A DNA stretch of 64,000 bases, taken from Chaetoderma sp. LZ-2023a. Lineage: Eukaryota; Mollusca; Caudofoveata; Chaetodermatida; Chaetodermatidae. Below, piece after piece: positions 51,371 to 63,985 of the stretch. The DNA is taken from the NCBI GenBank assembly GCA_034401795.1, contig CM067367.1:81666395-81730394 (forward strand). The letters are read 5' to 3'. A program made the position numbers and the translations under genes. The notes under the pieces are model-generated. The model worked only from the letters and a program-made list of their open reading frames with translations, was not told where the DNA came from and did not search any database. Position 1 is the first letter of the stretch. Every line of letters begins with the position of its first letter.

Positions 51371-51660
51371 AGGGAGGGAGGGAGGGAGAGAGGGAGGGAG
51401 GGATGGAGGGGGAGGGAGGGAGCGAGCGAGCGAGAGAGAGAGAGGGGGAGGTGAGGGAGGGAGGGAGGGCGGGCGGGCGGGCGGGCGGGCGGGCGTGCGT
51501 GCGTGCGTGTGTGCGGGCGGGTTGGCGGGCGGGCGGGCGGGAGGGGGGAGGGAGAGAGAGAGGGAGTGTGGAGATATAAAGTGTGGAGAGAGAGAGAGCG
51601 AGGGAGGGAGGGCGGGAGGGAGGGAGGAAGGGATGGAGGGAGTGATAGAAGGAGAGAGTG
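51317..51660. repeat. Polypurine compound microsatellite
   Basis: Blocks of GA, GGGA, GAGC, a GGGC run (51,467-51,495), GCGT, GGGC and GGGA units. Frames on both strands are open because no stop codon occurs in the units; they are not genes. Confidence 0.9.
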
Positions 51661-51859
51661 GAGAGAGATGTGTGGGACTGGGTGGGGGAGAGTGCGGGAC
51701 ATATTTTCAGCGAGCAGGAATAGAAAGGTCCACGATTTCACGGTTTACAATATCCAATATTGTCATAATAGTCCATAATATGCCATTACAATTGTGTTCA
51801 TTATTTTCCACACCAAATGTTTCTATAAAACTGTTTCTCGTCTAGTCTCATAGACTTGA

Positions 51860-54640
51860 TATCTAAGCGGTCTTCACACATGGGCTCGTAGTATTTGATA
51901 TGGCGTTATTTATTCGTCCTTTATTATGATATACTAGATAAAAGTACCTGGTCACGTGCAAGTATTTCCACGCCATGCCAGTTCACTGCAAATAATCGAT
52001 GGTGTATCAGTTCTCAATAAATATACTTTACCAAATAATATCACTTACGTGACGAGCATGGATATGTAATTCTGATTTCCTCTCGGCAGCCGGTATCTTT
52101 AAGAATAATCGAATAACTGGCTGACTGAGAGGATGAGTTATCGAGTAGTTCCATTCGGGATTGATTGATGAATAGCCTAGAAGGGCGCCGTACATCTGCC
52201 TCACCGCATACCTACAGTTCAGTTCACTTTGTTATTACTACATGGGTGGGTATTTAAATAATCCACCTGCCTCTCTGCATGCCTGGCCCACATAACTGGC
52301 AGGTTTTGGTCCCTACCCTTGAAAGATGACTGTCTCAATTCCAAGTTTACGAGTGAGGAAGAGGAAGGATGTTGAAATTTTGAAACTAATTTGACTGTAA
52401 ACTGTTGCTGCATATGGCAGTAAATCAGCATATTCGACATATTGTCGATTGTGGTGTGCATGGTTTGAAGGGATAACAATAATAATGTAGGTGTTCCCAA
52501 CATGAGGACTTTTGTAATATAATTTACGGGTAGCTTTATTGGGATTGCCAAGTGTTCCAGTTAGGAAATTGCTGTTCAGCTCAAATATTGGTTCTGTTCA
52601 CGGCTGTAGCATCCTACTCTGTACAGGCCATGCTGTTCTTGTCTTACTATGTCTTGGACGAGGAAGATATCGATGCGACATGAATTTGACTTTTCTCACC
52701 AACCTAGAATGGCGACATGTCGATGAGGCCTTTTCCAGCGATCCCTTAGTTAATTTTAATTTAACAACATATTTCACTTTTGGATAATTTATATACAAGT
52801 ATAAGACTCACATCGCGTATGCCACTTTAATGGATGTGCAACCCATTCTACCGGTCCCAAGGAATGGCAGGCACTAATATATCATTCATCTAGTGCAGTA
52901 CCAGTTCAAGGCAGGGACTGCCAGTCCTAGCATTACTCAAGCCTCATACAGGATACACGTAGAGCGTTATCATAGACCGATTCTTGTTGGTATTCTATTT
53001 CCAGTAAAGCATTGAACTCGGTGTGCAATAGACAGGTAACATTTTCCCCTTCAAACGAAATGGTATTAACAGACTGGCAGTCTTCAAACCGCTACAAAAT
53101 CGTATTCGTTTTTGAATGAGGAATCACTAAGCTAACTTTCTTGCATTGAAGAGAGCATTCCGGTATGGTACCGATGATGTCAATGTTTGCACCAAAGGCG
53201 CTCTCAAACCACATCACGTAACTGTTTGTTCTCAACAAGTTATATCATTTATACCATTCTTTGCAATTTATGAAGTGAACGCCTTCCATTATGAACTCTG
53301 GCTTGGTTCACATTCCCTGGACAGCTACCTCTAAGTTCGGTTAGGTTAGGACCACTCCAGTAGTCTCCAACTATTGGAAGTTGTCGTTCCCTTAAGCTGG
53401 CCGACCATCTACCGGGTTTGCCAACCGGCTGTGCTGTTGCCATCCAAATAAATTGGTATCATCGATTAGATGAGCGGGAAGTTCCGGCCCGACTTTGCAC
53501 AATCCCGCCAGAACAATCGGCCACATGACATATTTGACAATGTTACGGATTTGCGTGGTTTTGGCGGCTGGATCGCTACCGATCACACCATCCGGCTTAA
53601 ATCGGTAGACGGGATGGCGGAACTGAAAAAATCGGCCGATGTTTGTGCAGGGTATTACAGTACTATGACAAATAACAAATTTCTGTTTTCCCTTGACTAT
53701 GCCGAAATCGGGTGATGTGCGCGGGAAATCTGTATGTTAGCGGTCATCTGCCGGCAGACGAGATTCCAACATTACCAGCCAATGTATCCAGCCGGCAACA
53801 TAAAATACATTTTAATTACTGACATTTCAGATATTGCCCCAGTTCCAAGAACTTGTGCACCCTTAATTCTTTAGCACTCAATCCGGTCAAATATGCCTCC
53901 ACGGTGATCTTGAGAAATGTCCATTTGTAGGCCCAGAGTATACTATTTTTTGAAAATTTACTGCTTGAATGACTGACTAGATAATCGAGCCAGTCATTTC
54001 AGTGGTAAATTTCCAAAAGTAGTCTTCACTTGGTCAGCAAATGGTAATTTTGTATGGGAAAATTAAAATGTTCTCTTTAGAGATTTTATATATAAATTGT
54101 TAAACAACATCTCTGATGTAGGGTAATCCGCCGGTATCTCCACTGGGAGCGACACCACGGTCACTGACAATGCCACAAATACAGAGGAGCATGCAATCTG
54201 TCAACCGCTTGGGGAATGGATGAAACCACATTTATCTATGCCAAGCCCATCTCTAGATATGCTCGGTTTGATCTGTGCGTGTGGTGATCGATGTATATAC
54301 TTTGGGCCCTGAATTTTCAGAATTCCAATTTCAACGTAACTATACATGTAAGCTCTTACATATTCCGAAACAAATATGGCCTAGTGCTGCTGCTGTGTGT
54401 TGTGTATCTATCGCAGCAACAGCGCCCATAGAAAATCACGAATCATGTCCAGTGTTGAACCATCGAACTTCACAGTATGGTTCCGCTAGTGATGTATGTA
54501 ACTTGTTGTTTTTTCACCATTCCGCGTTGGCATAATTTCTTTTGTCAACACCAACACCCAGCGACTGATGCCAACGCTTGCAAGTGGTTGTTTAGCCAGT
54601 TCTAGTAATGGAGTGGCAAATGTGTGATAGTAGCAGGCTT
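51860..54640. other. Non-coding with scattered dispersed-repeat fragments
   Basis: A hairpin-repeat half copy lies near 52,369-52,440 (GTTGAAATTTTGAAACTAAT, TTGCTGCATATGGCAG). An inverted repeat related to 16,960 lies at 53,945-54,015. A stretch at 54,215-54,430 with 'gccaagcccatctctag', 'gaattccaatttcaacgtaac' and 'cagcaacagcgccca' resembles 56,990-57,175. The 81-codon frame at 53,470-53,715 has no recognised domain. Confidence 0.45.
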
Positions 54641-54655
54641 ACAAGAAGACTATGA

Positions 54656-55081
54656 ATGCTGCCTGAGAAAGTACGATATATGTTTAACTCTTTCAGCTTG
54701 GATATTCCAGTATCTTATATTGGGATACTAATAGCGATGATAATAATGATATTAATAATACAGATAATATTGCTAATACTTTCCTGTGCCGTTTCCCAAG
54801 GAAAATCGTACCCAAAATGTCCCCATTTATTACTGTTTTGTGATCTGGGTGTAAAGATTAATATCGCTATTGCTATTGATAACATGTTAAATTTTTCAAA
54901 TTTAATTCGGTTGTCGTTTCAACATATTCAACATGTACATGTGCACTTTGGAGGGTTACTGGAATGTAACCCTCCAAGATCTATTGACACATTAACTAAA
55001 CTCCTATATGATAGTGTCTACACAATGAACGCTATGTTTATCATATCTGTTCAACAAGTTTCTCCATCCATCGCATTATAG
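54656..55081 (+). other. Open frame of 141 codons, probably not a gene
   Basis: It has a hydrophobic isoleucine-rich stretch (residues about 20-45), but that reflects AT-rich bases (ata, att). No motif, no splice context and no neighbour support it. Confidence 0.12.
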
Positions 55082-55482
55082 TAGCAGCAATTATAACGAC
55101 ATGTTGTGGCACTGGAAGAGATTACTCCCTGGATACCTGCATGTGACTACCATCATTGTTAAAGAAGGTCTCGCTTATGCTCGTGTACGGTGTTTCGCTC
55201 AGTTTCAATGTTACAAGCCTTCTAAGATATCCTTATATGCTATGTTCCCAATAGTTCATAACAATTACAAATGTAGTTAGTCTTGCTTTCGCGGCACGTA
55301 TGTGAAGTAATTATATGTTATGTTAAAGCATTCGTCGTATGGAGAAATTATGAGATAAATAGCTTGTGAGAGAGCAAAATAACATCGACGAACAGATGAA
55401 TGTGGTTATGTGACACTAATATATTCTATGACGTGTACAATAAAATATCGATCAATTATTCGCGGGCTTATATAACCCTTGT

Positions 55483-55723
55483 AGCAGACAGCAACATTCG
55501 TCAAAACCTGACAGATAGATTAACGAAAAGGCCACGTGTACCCTCTAATGACATAAGTGCGGCTGGTGGCACTGCATATTTTCCTCCGAATCCAGACATT
55601 ATTGTTACAGGGCAGACGAAATGTCAAGTAGGTATGCCCTGCCTACTAAAGGTGCACACGTGTGACCGGCGGTGTCGCAAACACTCGATGGGCATCATGT
55701 GCAAAGTCGCGCGAACCCCCTAA
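55483..55723 (+). other. Candidate coding exon, unrecognised
   Basis: An acceptor-like sequence (cttatataacccttgtag, ending at about 55,483) precedes an open frame of about 80 codons ending in TAA at 55,723. It includes PNPDIIVTGQTKCQVGMPC and LLKVHTCDRRCRKHSMGIMC. Five cysteines and the VG.PC.LKVHT pattern look like an extracellular domain fragment. No partner exon was found, so this may be chance or a broken copy. Confidence 0.25.
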
Positions 55724-55729
55724 CAATTC

Positions 55730-57100
55730 GTTCGTGATATGGTATCACTAGGTCTAGATGTTAGTGGCACATTTAGGTCGACACACCATCTAACTGAATG
55801 TCTGATATAGTGATTTTTAAAGAAGTTATTTCTTACATTCTGAGACATAATAGGGCATGTTTATTTCGCTATCATATCGTATTCATCTGGCGTTTGGAGT
55901 ACTAATTTTCACTAGTTGCAACACGTAAGTTTCATTCATATATACTAGCTTCAGTCATTCCCTTACCTCAGTGGGACGTGACATGTCTGCACCAGTCCTA
56001 TGGGCGAGATGCCTCTGTATGTGCACTGCACACTTGCCGGCTTTGCACATGTTAAAATCAAAATGCAATCGATGAACCAAGCGTGTAAATCGGGTATTAG
56101 GTTGACAATTATGGTCAACTATAATAATCTGGCGGCTGAACAGTGTATTTCAGCAAAATACCCAGTTCGCAAATCCTCTACTTCAAGTTAATTTGTAACA
56201 TATAGTTAATTGTTCTTATGTGCATATGCCTACATTTCCTCCTTTTAGATGTTTCAATTCGAATACTATATAAAAGAATACATTCTACAATATATCTCTG
56301 GATGAAAACATATTTTCACCTTTAGTAGCACGTTTACGCAATTCGTGATTGCAGACCATATTAACTCAGTAGTGTGCGGACTGCAGAGAAACCCCCCAAT
56401 AGACATCAACCTGATATAGTCCCTACAAACCTACATGTGGAGCTGTAGTTTATTCTGAAGCTAATCTTACCGGACGCGTGTGATGTGGTAGACTAGTATC
56501 ACGTTGAACAGATTAATTACCCAAGACAAAAAATCCGTTTTATGATCTAGATTGCGTAAATTAACTTTTCTTCGTATTTCAATTACAAAAGTATCTTGTA
56601 TTTTGGTTGGTATTATTATTAGCAACAGCCTATACGATGTTATAGCTGCATTAGTCTGGTAATACAGCTAACCATATTGCAATGACGAATATTGTTCCTT
56701 ATCTTAGAATTAGACCAGCTTAATAATTTTGAGCCCATGTTACCTTGGTCATGTCTTACCATACTGATAATGCTCGCGCTTAGACATGTTTATACGTCAC
56801 TAGGTCGTGGAAGGTAGTTTGTGTGTAATGCCATGTGAGATCATGGCCCCCCATGGACGGCCCGCAACTAAATCGGATTTATACGAAATTGATTAAGTGT
56901 TGACATACTTGAAATGGCTATTGTTATAAGGAAAAAGTAAGCATATTGCGTAATATACCTGCCGATCTTTATGATAATGAAAGAATCCAGTTTTACCTAT
57001 GCCCCGCCCATCTCTAGCCAAGCTTAACCGACACTTCACGCGTATTGGGATCGACTGATGGCTGAGCTCACTGAATATCAATTTCCAGAAAACTATACAG
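55730..57100. other. Non-coding, no gene seen
   Basis: AT-rich without recognised features. Confidence 0.5.
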
Positions 57101-57107
57101 GTAAGAT

Positions 57108-57198
57108 GTTGACTATTTTGCAACTAATTTTACTGGGTGCTGTTGTTGCCTAACCCCAGCAACAGCCCCTAGTCCAACTAGTTTCAAAATAGTCAACC
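57108..57198. repeat. Hairpin repeat (MITE-like) copy
   Basis: The left arm GTTGACTATTTTGCAACTAA and right arm CTAGTTTCAAAATAGTCAAC are almost perfectly complementary, with the inner GTGCTGTTG / CAGCAACAGC also pairing. It has the cleanest stem of the family. Confidence 0.7.
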
Positions 57199-57969
57199 GC
57201 CTGTTCATTAATGAAAAAAGAGATGCAATTTGTACAACAATCCTCAGTCGTCATTCATGACGAACTTCGCTGCGCAATCATGATGCAATTTATTATCATG
57301 GCAGCGCACACGTCACGTAGTTGACTACGTAGTGATATGATTGTGTGAGAAACTGGAATCATCCATTGCGTAATGACCTTGAAAATTCAAATCACTAACC
57401 CATAGAGGACCGATTTTTAAACATTGCTCTAACTGGTCATCATGTTTACATCTACGATAGCCACATGTTTTAGCAACAGTATTTCCGAAATAAAATCCAG
57501 TCATTCGTCTACAGATGGTGCAACTTTAAAGTTAGGAACGCCAGCAATGTTATTTTCTATTCCTTGACAATACATTCGATTCGTAACATTATCTAAAGCT
57601 TAGTGGCTTCTGTTGGAAGGAACATTATCTCAAATGTAACGTGTACGTGCATAATGGATTAAATCTACTCCAAGAATCAGTTGTTAATTTCAACAAATGA
57701 ACATACTTCCAAAATAGGCATCTGTAAATTTATATAGTTGAATGATATGTTTCAACGCCACCGTCTGCTCTCTTTGGAACACAGATGATAAATGTACCTT
57801 TCAATTGACAAATTACAGATCTACTTTTGGCTTACTCCTGGTTGATTGACATTTTACGGACACATCTTGAGGTCATCACACGTTTAATGCACCGTATTAC
57901 AATACGCCCACGTGGCCGTTTAACAATTGGAATATAAGAGTCTCAATTTCAGGACAGGTATAAGTTAAG

Positions 57970-58042
57970 TTGTTGACGATTTTGAAACTAATTAGATTGG
58001 AACCTATTGCTGCTATAGCAAATTTTCCAAAATAGTATTCTC
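57970..58042. repeat. Hairpin repeat, partial copy
   Basis: GTTGACGATTTTGAAACTAA, ATTGCTGCTATAGCA, then 'ttttccaaaatagt'. The right arm is shortened. Confidence 0.5.
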
Positions 58043-58049
58043 TTCGCCT

Positions 58050-58860
58050 GCAAATGGACATTCAATAAGCACATATTTTGATTGTCTGAACCGGATTCAG
58101 CCATTACTAGCTTAATGGGCGACGTCATATCGTCATGGTAATTGATCCCATTGTCTGCTGTGATGGTGGATGTGGCTGTATTCAGCCAATCCGAACCGTC
58201 GTTACGGCGGACGCTTATAGACAGGTGGTGATAGGAGAAGATAGAGTACCATGTGGATAACGTGTTACTCTCGCGCGTCTGAGGAAGATGGTATAGTGAT
58301 CTGGTCTGTCTGTCTGTATCTCCGGTTCAGTTTCTGAAATCTGCTACACCGACTTACCTTAAATCCTAACCCAGTGAAGGAACCTGCCTTGGAAGACGAT
58401 TTCCAGACTCTGGCCATGATCTGGATAAGGGAGCCAAGATCCAGTTATGATCAAATTATGAATCTATGGATTACTCGTCCGGTTTGGTTCACATTTTAAC
58501 ATACGAAACGGTGTGATCACTGTATATTATGATAGGAGTGATCCAAAAAGAATCCGGAAATCTGAAAAAATCCGAGGTATACAGAAAATATACAGAAAAA
58601 ATTTGAAACCTGTTTCCAAAGTGAGAAAACAAGGGGCAGATGCTCTACACTCGCTGATTGCACTTGTTGAACATGTAAAACGCTCTTTCTTTCGTTAGCA
58701 AGAAAAGGCAATGGTTCAAAACCCACGGCATTGTTCATTACAAATGTCCCCCAAACCGTTTGTGGCCATTTTATAGAGTCTTAATTAATTAATATACGCC
58801 ATGCACGAATAGATGTTATTTGAACAAGAACACTTCAATATAATGGTGGGAAAACCCATG
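58050..58860. other. Non-coding, no gene seen
   Basis: A 61-codon plus-strand frame (58,513-58,698, basic, KRIRKSEKIRGIQKIYRKN) is the only notable open frame. It consists of near-repeats of 'atccgaaa' and 'tacagaaaa' and is unlikely to be a gene. Confidence 0.4.
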
Positions 58861-58866
58861 GGCCAA

Positions 58867-58956
<90 letters not shown>
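58867..58956. repeat. (TA)n microsatellite
   Basis: A perfect TA tract of about 45 units. Confidence 0.95.
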
Positions 58957-58960
<4 letters not shown>

Positions 58961-59175
58961 TCTATTCTCATCTTGTAGATATATATGCGTAATTTGCATC
59001 GACCTGTGTTGTAATGGAAGAATGAGAAAATGCATTGCGAACTCCATTCACTCTCAATTGTCGCCGAGAAAAGCATAATCTCAGCCCGTCTGAGAAAACT
59101 TAAATAAATAGTATTACTACCAGTCTCCGATTAATACGTAAATGGCAACCCCATTGCTTTTCTCTATCTTCCGCT

Positions 59176-59320
59176 GCTTTTCTCCCTCCCTACCACCCTC
59201 CCTCCCTCTCACTCTCCGTCCGTCTCTCGCTCGCTCACACCCGCTCTCTCTCTCTCTCGCTCGCTCTCTCCTCTCTCTCTCTCGCTCTCGCTCTCGCTCT
59301 CGCTCTCTCTCGCTCGCTCG

Positions 59321-59358
<38 letters not shown>

Positions 59359-59652
59359 TTCTCTCTCTCTCTCACTCTCTCTGTCTCACACTCCCTCTCT
59401 GCCTTCCTTCCTCACTCTCCCTCCCGCTCTCTCCACCTCTTTCGCTCACTCCCTCCCTCTCTCTATCTCTTCTATAGTGCTCTCCCTCTGCCCCTCGCTC
59501 TCCCGTTCTATATCACTTCCTCTCCCCCCCCCCTCTCTCTCTCTCTCTCCATATATCCATCCCTGATCTACCCCCTCCCTCACCCTCACCCCATCTCTCT
59601 CTCGTGCTCTCTCGCGCGCTCTCTCTCTCTCTCTCTTCCTCCCTCTCCCTCT

Positions 59653-59690
<38 letters not shown>

Positions 59691-59695
59691 GTCGT
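59176..59695. repeat. Pyrimidine compound microsatellite (CT)n
   Basis: CT, CCCT, CGCT and CTCC units mixed over about 520 bp, strand-asymmetric. It is followed at 59,696-59,740 by a GATGACG-rich stretch. Confidence 0.95.
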
Positions 59696-59836
59696 GATGT
59701 TGATGACGTTACCGACGACATCGATGACGACAGTCAGACAGATAACGTCTGTTAATTGAGCGACCCCTAAATATCGTTTTCTGCCATGCATGTGATTAGC
59801 TCACGTGATAGCGGAGATTTAATCAGCAATGATTCG

Positions 59837-60335
59837 CAATGGATGGATCCAGTTTATCCATCTATCATATGGCGTCATAATCAACTACGTTGCGTGTATG
59901 ATGATGTCATAATGACTTGATTTACTCCGTCTTAAAGGTGTAATATTCAGTCAGGTTGTACTAACTGTAGGTATGTATGCTTACTGTATTCTGCGGCTGT
60001 AGTGGTAGAAACATCCTACAGCTGCAATCGGGCCTTCTTCGCGTTTGCACACTGTTTCTTGTCCTCAGTCAAAACCTTTAGCTTCCTCGTACCCATTCTT
60101 GATTTGACCTCTACCAAGTCCTACTTTCTTGAGGTCACTTCAACTCATGTTTAAAGGATTTATGCAATGGCGTCCTCTCCTGGCTTTGTATGGCTTTACT
60201 ATTTAATAAGCATGTTGTTGACTATTTTGAAACTAACTCTACCTCTACTGCGCTATGGCAGCAACGTCAACCAATCAGATTAGTTTCAAAATATTCAACA
60301 GCTTAACTGTATAATCTTCCGGAAATTGAGATTCA
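59837..60335. repeat. MITE-like element, long copy with hairpin
   Basis: It aligns with 14,085-14,395: 'tatccatctatcatatggcgtcataa', 'gatgatgtcataatgac', 'tccgtctt' and the hairpin at the right. It has about 180 bp of extra sequence before the hairpin. Confidence 0.5.
60217..60299. repeat. Hairpin repeat (MITE-like) copy
   Basis: The left arm GTTGACTATTTTGAAACTAA pairs with the right arm TTAGTTTCAAAATATTCAAC. The core is CTGCGCTATGGCAGCAACG. Confidence 0.65.
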
Positions 60336-60339
60336 GAGA

Positions 60340-60935
60340 GCACGTGGGACACACTTGTAGATATGGGATTGTCTTGTGGGAAGTCATGACCCCGCTAGAT
60401 GTCTTCGAGTAAGTCCTAAGAGAAATTTATGATTTGAAAATACCAGGTGAGCTCTTGGACCGGTTGACTTTACACTTTCAATATTTAGTTATTACTATTA
60501 CATCAGCTAGTTGACATCAGCTAGTGCTGATGACATTCAGTTTCTAAATGGATGGTGTGTGAATATAGCACACTCAGGATGGATGGATACAGTTTTATCA
60601 TCAAATTGAAATAGTCGAATTGATTGGAATAAGTTCCACGGTTCTGAGTTGATGTGTATCTGGAAGTAGTTTAGATGAAAGTTGTTGCTGTTCAGTCAGC
60701 ATACACTTTTCTGATATTCAGCAGTTGGTTGGATCGATAGTTTGGAAAATAATCAAGGTATAAGAATCACTGGAATCGGACGTGACAAAGGGACTTAGTT
60801 GATGACGTAGGCATTCTAGATTTTCACACGAGAATAAAACAACATCAGCTGGCAATGAGATCATACAGCTCATGTGCCTATTAACTCTAGCATCCTACAG
60901 GCTTATCCATCAATAGGCAATGAACAGAACACGGA
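60340..60935. other. Non-coding, no gene seen
   Basis: No recognised gene. A short direct repeat 'catcagctagt' lies near 60,502-60,525. Confidence 0.5.
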
Positions 60936-60941
60936 CATTGT

Positions 60942-61740
60942 AGCGTCCTGTAGGAATTAATAACATAATAGAAATGTGTATATCAACTATATGTCACTCA
61001 TACAATGGCATGCAACAACAACACATTCCGTAATGTTGTTAGTTAGCTGACAGATCGCATCAAATCAGAACCAGCTACCACCGCTTTGTCTATGTGAGGC
61101 ATCATCTCCATAGAAGAGTAGCACAGAGTTTGATTGGTCGGAATGACGTCACGAGCAATGAGCGTCGATCAACCTCTGTAGCAGAGAATTAAATAGAATA
61201 GGTTTTACATCCAACAACGAAATGAAAGGATCGCTGATTGGTCAGAACGACCAACGTTTGTTAGTTAGAAACATCTAGGAAGAAATAAGCAGGAGTTGAT
61301 TGGGGGACTGGTGGTCCGGGCCAATCAAGCTGTGCTTATAGCATACCTAGAAGAGTCATTTAACGGATTCAGGAAGAATCTAATTATTATGATAGATATA
61401 GAACGTGGCTAGAGTGCCAAGATAAATTGTATATAAGTCAGAATTTCAGACTTATAAATTATTCAATTCACCACAGTGAATCCTGAACGTCACGCTGACG
61501 TTCAGCACAGTGAGCTATTGCATAGCATAACGAAGCTCTGGTTGTACTTAGAATTAGATTAGTCGCTGATTAGTATTGTACATCAATTGTACCAAGTGTG
61601 TATTTATGAGCTATTTTGCTCCTTGCTTTAAAACCTTGTATATGTGTAAATAAAAGTTTAAACTTACGTAAATGTAAGTTCGGCGTTGATTAGGTTTGTT
61701 AGATTCTGAACCTAGTCCTTACCTGAAGAACATCACGTCA
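60942..61740 (+). mobile_element. Probable solo LTR (retrotransposon)
   Basis: A block starting TGTAGCGTCCTGTAGGAATT contains TATATAAG (61,430-61,437) and, 220 bp later, AATAAA (61,649-61,654) followed by a GT-rich stretch (GTTCGGCGTTGATTAGG). It ends with TCACGTCA near 61,740. A TATA box and polyadenylation signal 200-300 bp apart in a non-coding block that starts TG and ends CA is the layout of an LTR. I see no gag or pol next to it and no clear target duplication, so it would be a solo LTR with uncertain ends. A host promoter with a short non-coding transcript is the alternative. Confidence 0.4.
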
Positions 61741-61744
61741 GATA

Positions 61745-62600
61745 GTCCCAGCAGTCAACATTAAAATATCGTCACCTACCATCTATCAGACGAGGCGAGC
61801 CAGACTGCCCTACTCCTTCTCCGTTATCGATAGCTGTTGTCGCAGCAACATTATCTGGTTACCGGTAATGAAGCGGGACTCACTACCGAAGAAGAAGACG
61901 TTGTCATCGAAACCCCAAAATCTTCACACTGTAAGGAGTCGTGATTCGCAATAGCTCGCAAATGTTTGAGATAAGAGGGCACACCAGTTGTCAGAGCCGA
62001 ACGTAGGACTCAGGGGGCCCTGCGCAAAGCATTCTGAAATGCTTACCCACGGGGATCGAAACTGCCGTTAGGATAGGCAGAAAGCAACCGTAATGCTGTT
62101 GAGACCCACTGAGGTCGAGTGCTGTCGAACTTGGCTACATCAATGTTATACAGTACAGCTCTGAAATAATTTACAATGGTTCAAACACAAAATAATCAAC
62201 TACTTTTGAAGATTTTTTACATCGTGTTCAAAATTGTTTTCTTTTGGTAACATATTGAATTTGTTAAGAGATGTACTGTATGTGTGGCATCTTTGGATGT
62301 AACCTGAAGCTATGTGGGGACAGCAAGGAATTAGCCAAAATGATTGCGTACCTTTAAGGGGTCCTGGGAATTTTGGGGACCTGTGCAAATGCGTGTATTG
62401 CACTGACTTAAGGTCGGTCCTACAATTATTTCAGGATGGTCTTCGGAACTGCCCTGTTGTCACGGTTACATAACACTATTGAGACACACACAGCCTCGCA
62501 TATGTACATATGGACTTGCATGTGAATTTCTGTTGCCCAGCGATTTGCAATGTACGTTTAAGTAGGCGTAAGTGCATGCGACAGAGCCCTTCTTCTCACC
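61745..62600. other. Non-coding, no gene seen
   Basis: No exon or RNA gene recognised. Confidence 0.5.
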
Positions 62601-62607
62601 CCGATGT

Positions 62608-62774
62608 CAGATACCTTCAACATAAATATCCATTATCTCAAACAGGTATCCATTTGTCATCGTGGTGTTCACTTCGTTCATGAAGAGGTTTGAGCATGGT
62701 GAGATAATTTCTGCTATTGGAAGCGATTCGTCAAGGGGACACTTTTCTTCATAGATAAAATGAACATAATCTGC
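62608..62774 (-). pseudogene. LINE reverse transcriptase fragment
   Basis: The minus-strand frame reads ADYVHFIYEEKCPLDESLPI then SNLFMNEVNT. This is a decayed form of the catalytic-box region and the following LFMNE motif seen at 9,500-9,615. It is only about 55 codons and clearly dead. Confidence 0.5.
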
Positions 62775-63056
62775 CTAATCCATCTATCTCTACTGGAATG
62801 TATCACAAGAAATTATGTATCATACAAACAAGAACATCTGGTCCTACTTACAGAGAGTTGCTATTTTCTGCTCACCAAGTGATTCCCTGTGGCGCCATAA
62901 TAAAAATGCATTACATCTGTCTGTTTCGTCAGAAAATTATATCAGTCAGAAAGTGTGTAAAAACACAAGAAAATGTTATTAATTTCAACCTTTGCAGATG
63001 ACACATCGCACATGTAGTAGAATGGTGGCACTCCTTTCTACGACATCTAGTAGCGA

Positions 63057-63404
<348 letters not shown>

Positions 63405-63408
63405 TGTG

Positions 63409-63420
63409 CTTACATTGCAG
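63409..63420 (+). promoter_or_regulatory. 3' splice site of the GPCR exon
   Basis: CTTACATTGCAG directly before the point where homology to TRH-receptor-like proteins begins. The usual pyrimidine tract is short and is partly supplied by the preceding (ATT)n repeat. Confidence 0.75.
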
Positions 63421-63909
63421 GTAATACGAATGCTAGTGGTGGTGGTCAGCCTTTTCGCTATACTGTGGATGCCTTATCGTGTGTCAGTCGTGTACAATTC
63501 GTTCGCTCAGCAGGTGCACCTGGACCTCTGGTTTATCCTCTTCTATCGCATCATGATTTACATTAACAGTGCAGTGAACCCTATCCTATACAATGCCATG
63601 TCGGTGAAATTTCGAATGGCTTTCCGGAAGATACTCTGCTGTGGTAAGAAAGCCGATAAAAAATACATTGTTGCCCTTAATTCTCCTGAAAAAACTGAAG
63701 TTACAAATATTCACCATCATCATCTTCACCACCACCCACACCAGCACAACCCCGAACGACACCACGCCTTTCATAGCACGAGCCATGTAAGCGTTAGCAG
63801 AATGCATTGTGATATAGAAGAAGAGCCCATCCACACCCCTACCCTTCGTATTTCTCAATCAAATCTCGGCGTTCCCGTCAAACAGCACGTCACGATCAAA
63901 GTAGTATAA
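63421..63909 (+). CDS. Thyrotropin-releasing-hormone-receptor-like GPCR, last coding exon
   Basis: It encodes the last 162 residues of a rhodopsin-family receptor. TM6 is [20 protein letters not shown], with the WMPY motif of TRH receptors (CWxP position). A short third extracellular loop follows ([13 protein letters not shown]), then TM7 ([20 protein letters not shown]) with the NPILY form of the NPxxY motif. Helix 8 ([15 protein letters not shown]) carries a probable palmitoylation CC. The tail is rich in His ([12 protein letters not shown]) and ends ...[10 protein letters not shown]. By family knowledge the receptor binds a TRH-like or EFLamide-like neuropeptide at the plasma membrane and signals through Gq. 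The exon starts at the i3-TM6 border, as I recall for the vertebrate TRHR intron. TM1-TM5 are not in this window, so the intron is long or earlier exons lie upstream. Confidence 0.88.
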   Translation, partial: VIRMLVVVVSLFAILWMPYRVSVVYNSFAQQVHLDLWFILFYRIMIYINSAVNPILYNAMSVKFRMAFRKILCCGKKADKKYIVALNSPEKTEVTNIHHHHLHHHPHQHNPERHHAFHSTSHVSVSRMHCDIEEEPIHTPTLRISQSNLGVPVKQHVTIKVV

Positions 63910-63979
63910 AAAGAAACGGGTGCATGTCCCTGGCCCAAAGTGAAATCATTTAAAAATATGTTTCTTTAAATTTTAAAAT

Positions 63980-63985
63980 AATAAA
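63980..63985 (+). terminator. Polyadenylation signal of the GPCR gene
   Basis: AATAAA 71 bp after the stop codon, the first canonical signal downstream. The cleavage site would lie near or just beyond the window edge. Confidence 0.6.

Noticed and set aside
54656-55081. 141-codon frame as a membrane protein
   Set aside because: Hydrophobicity comes from AT-rich codons; no homology, splice sites or neighbours support it.
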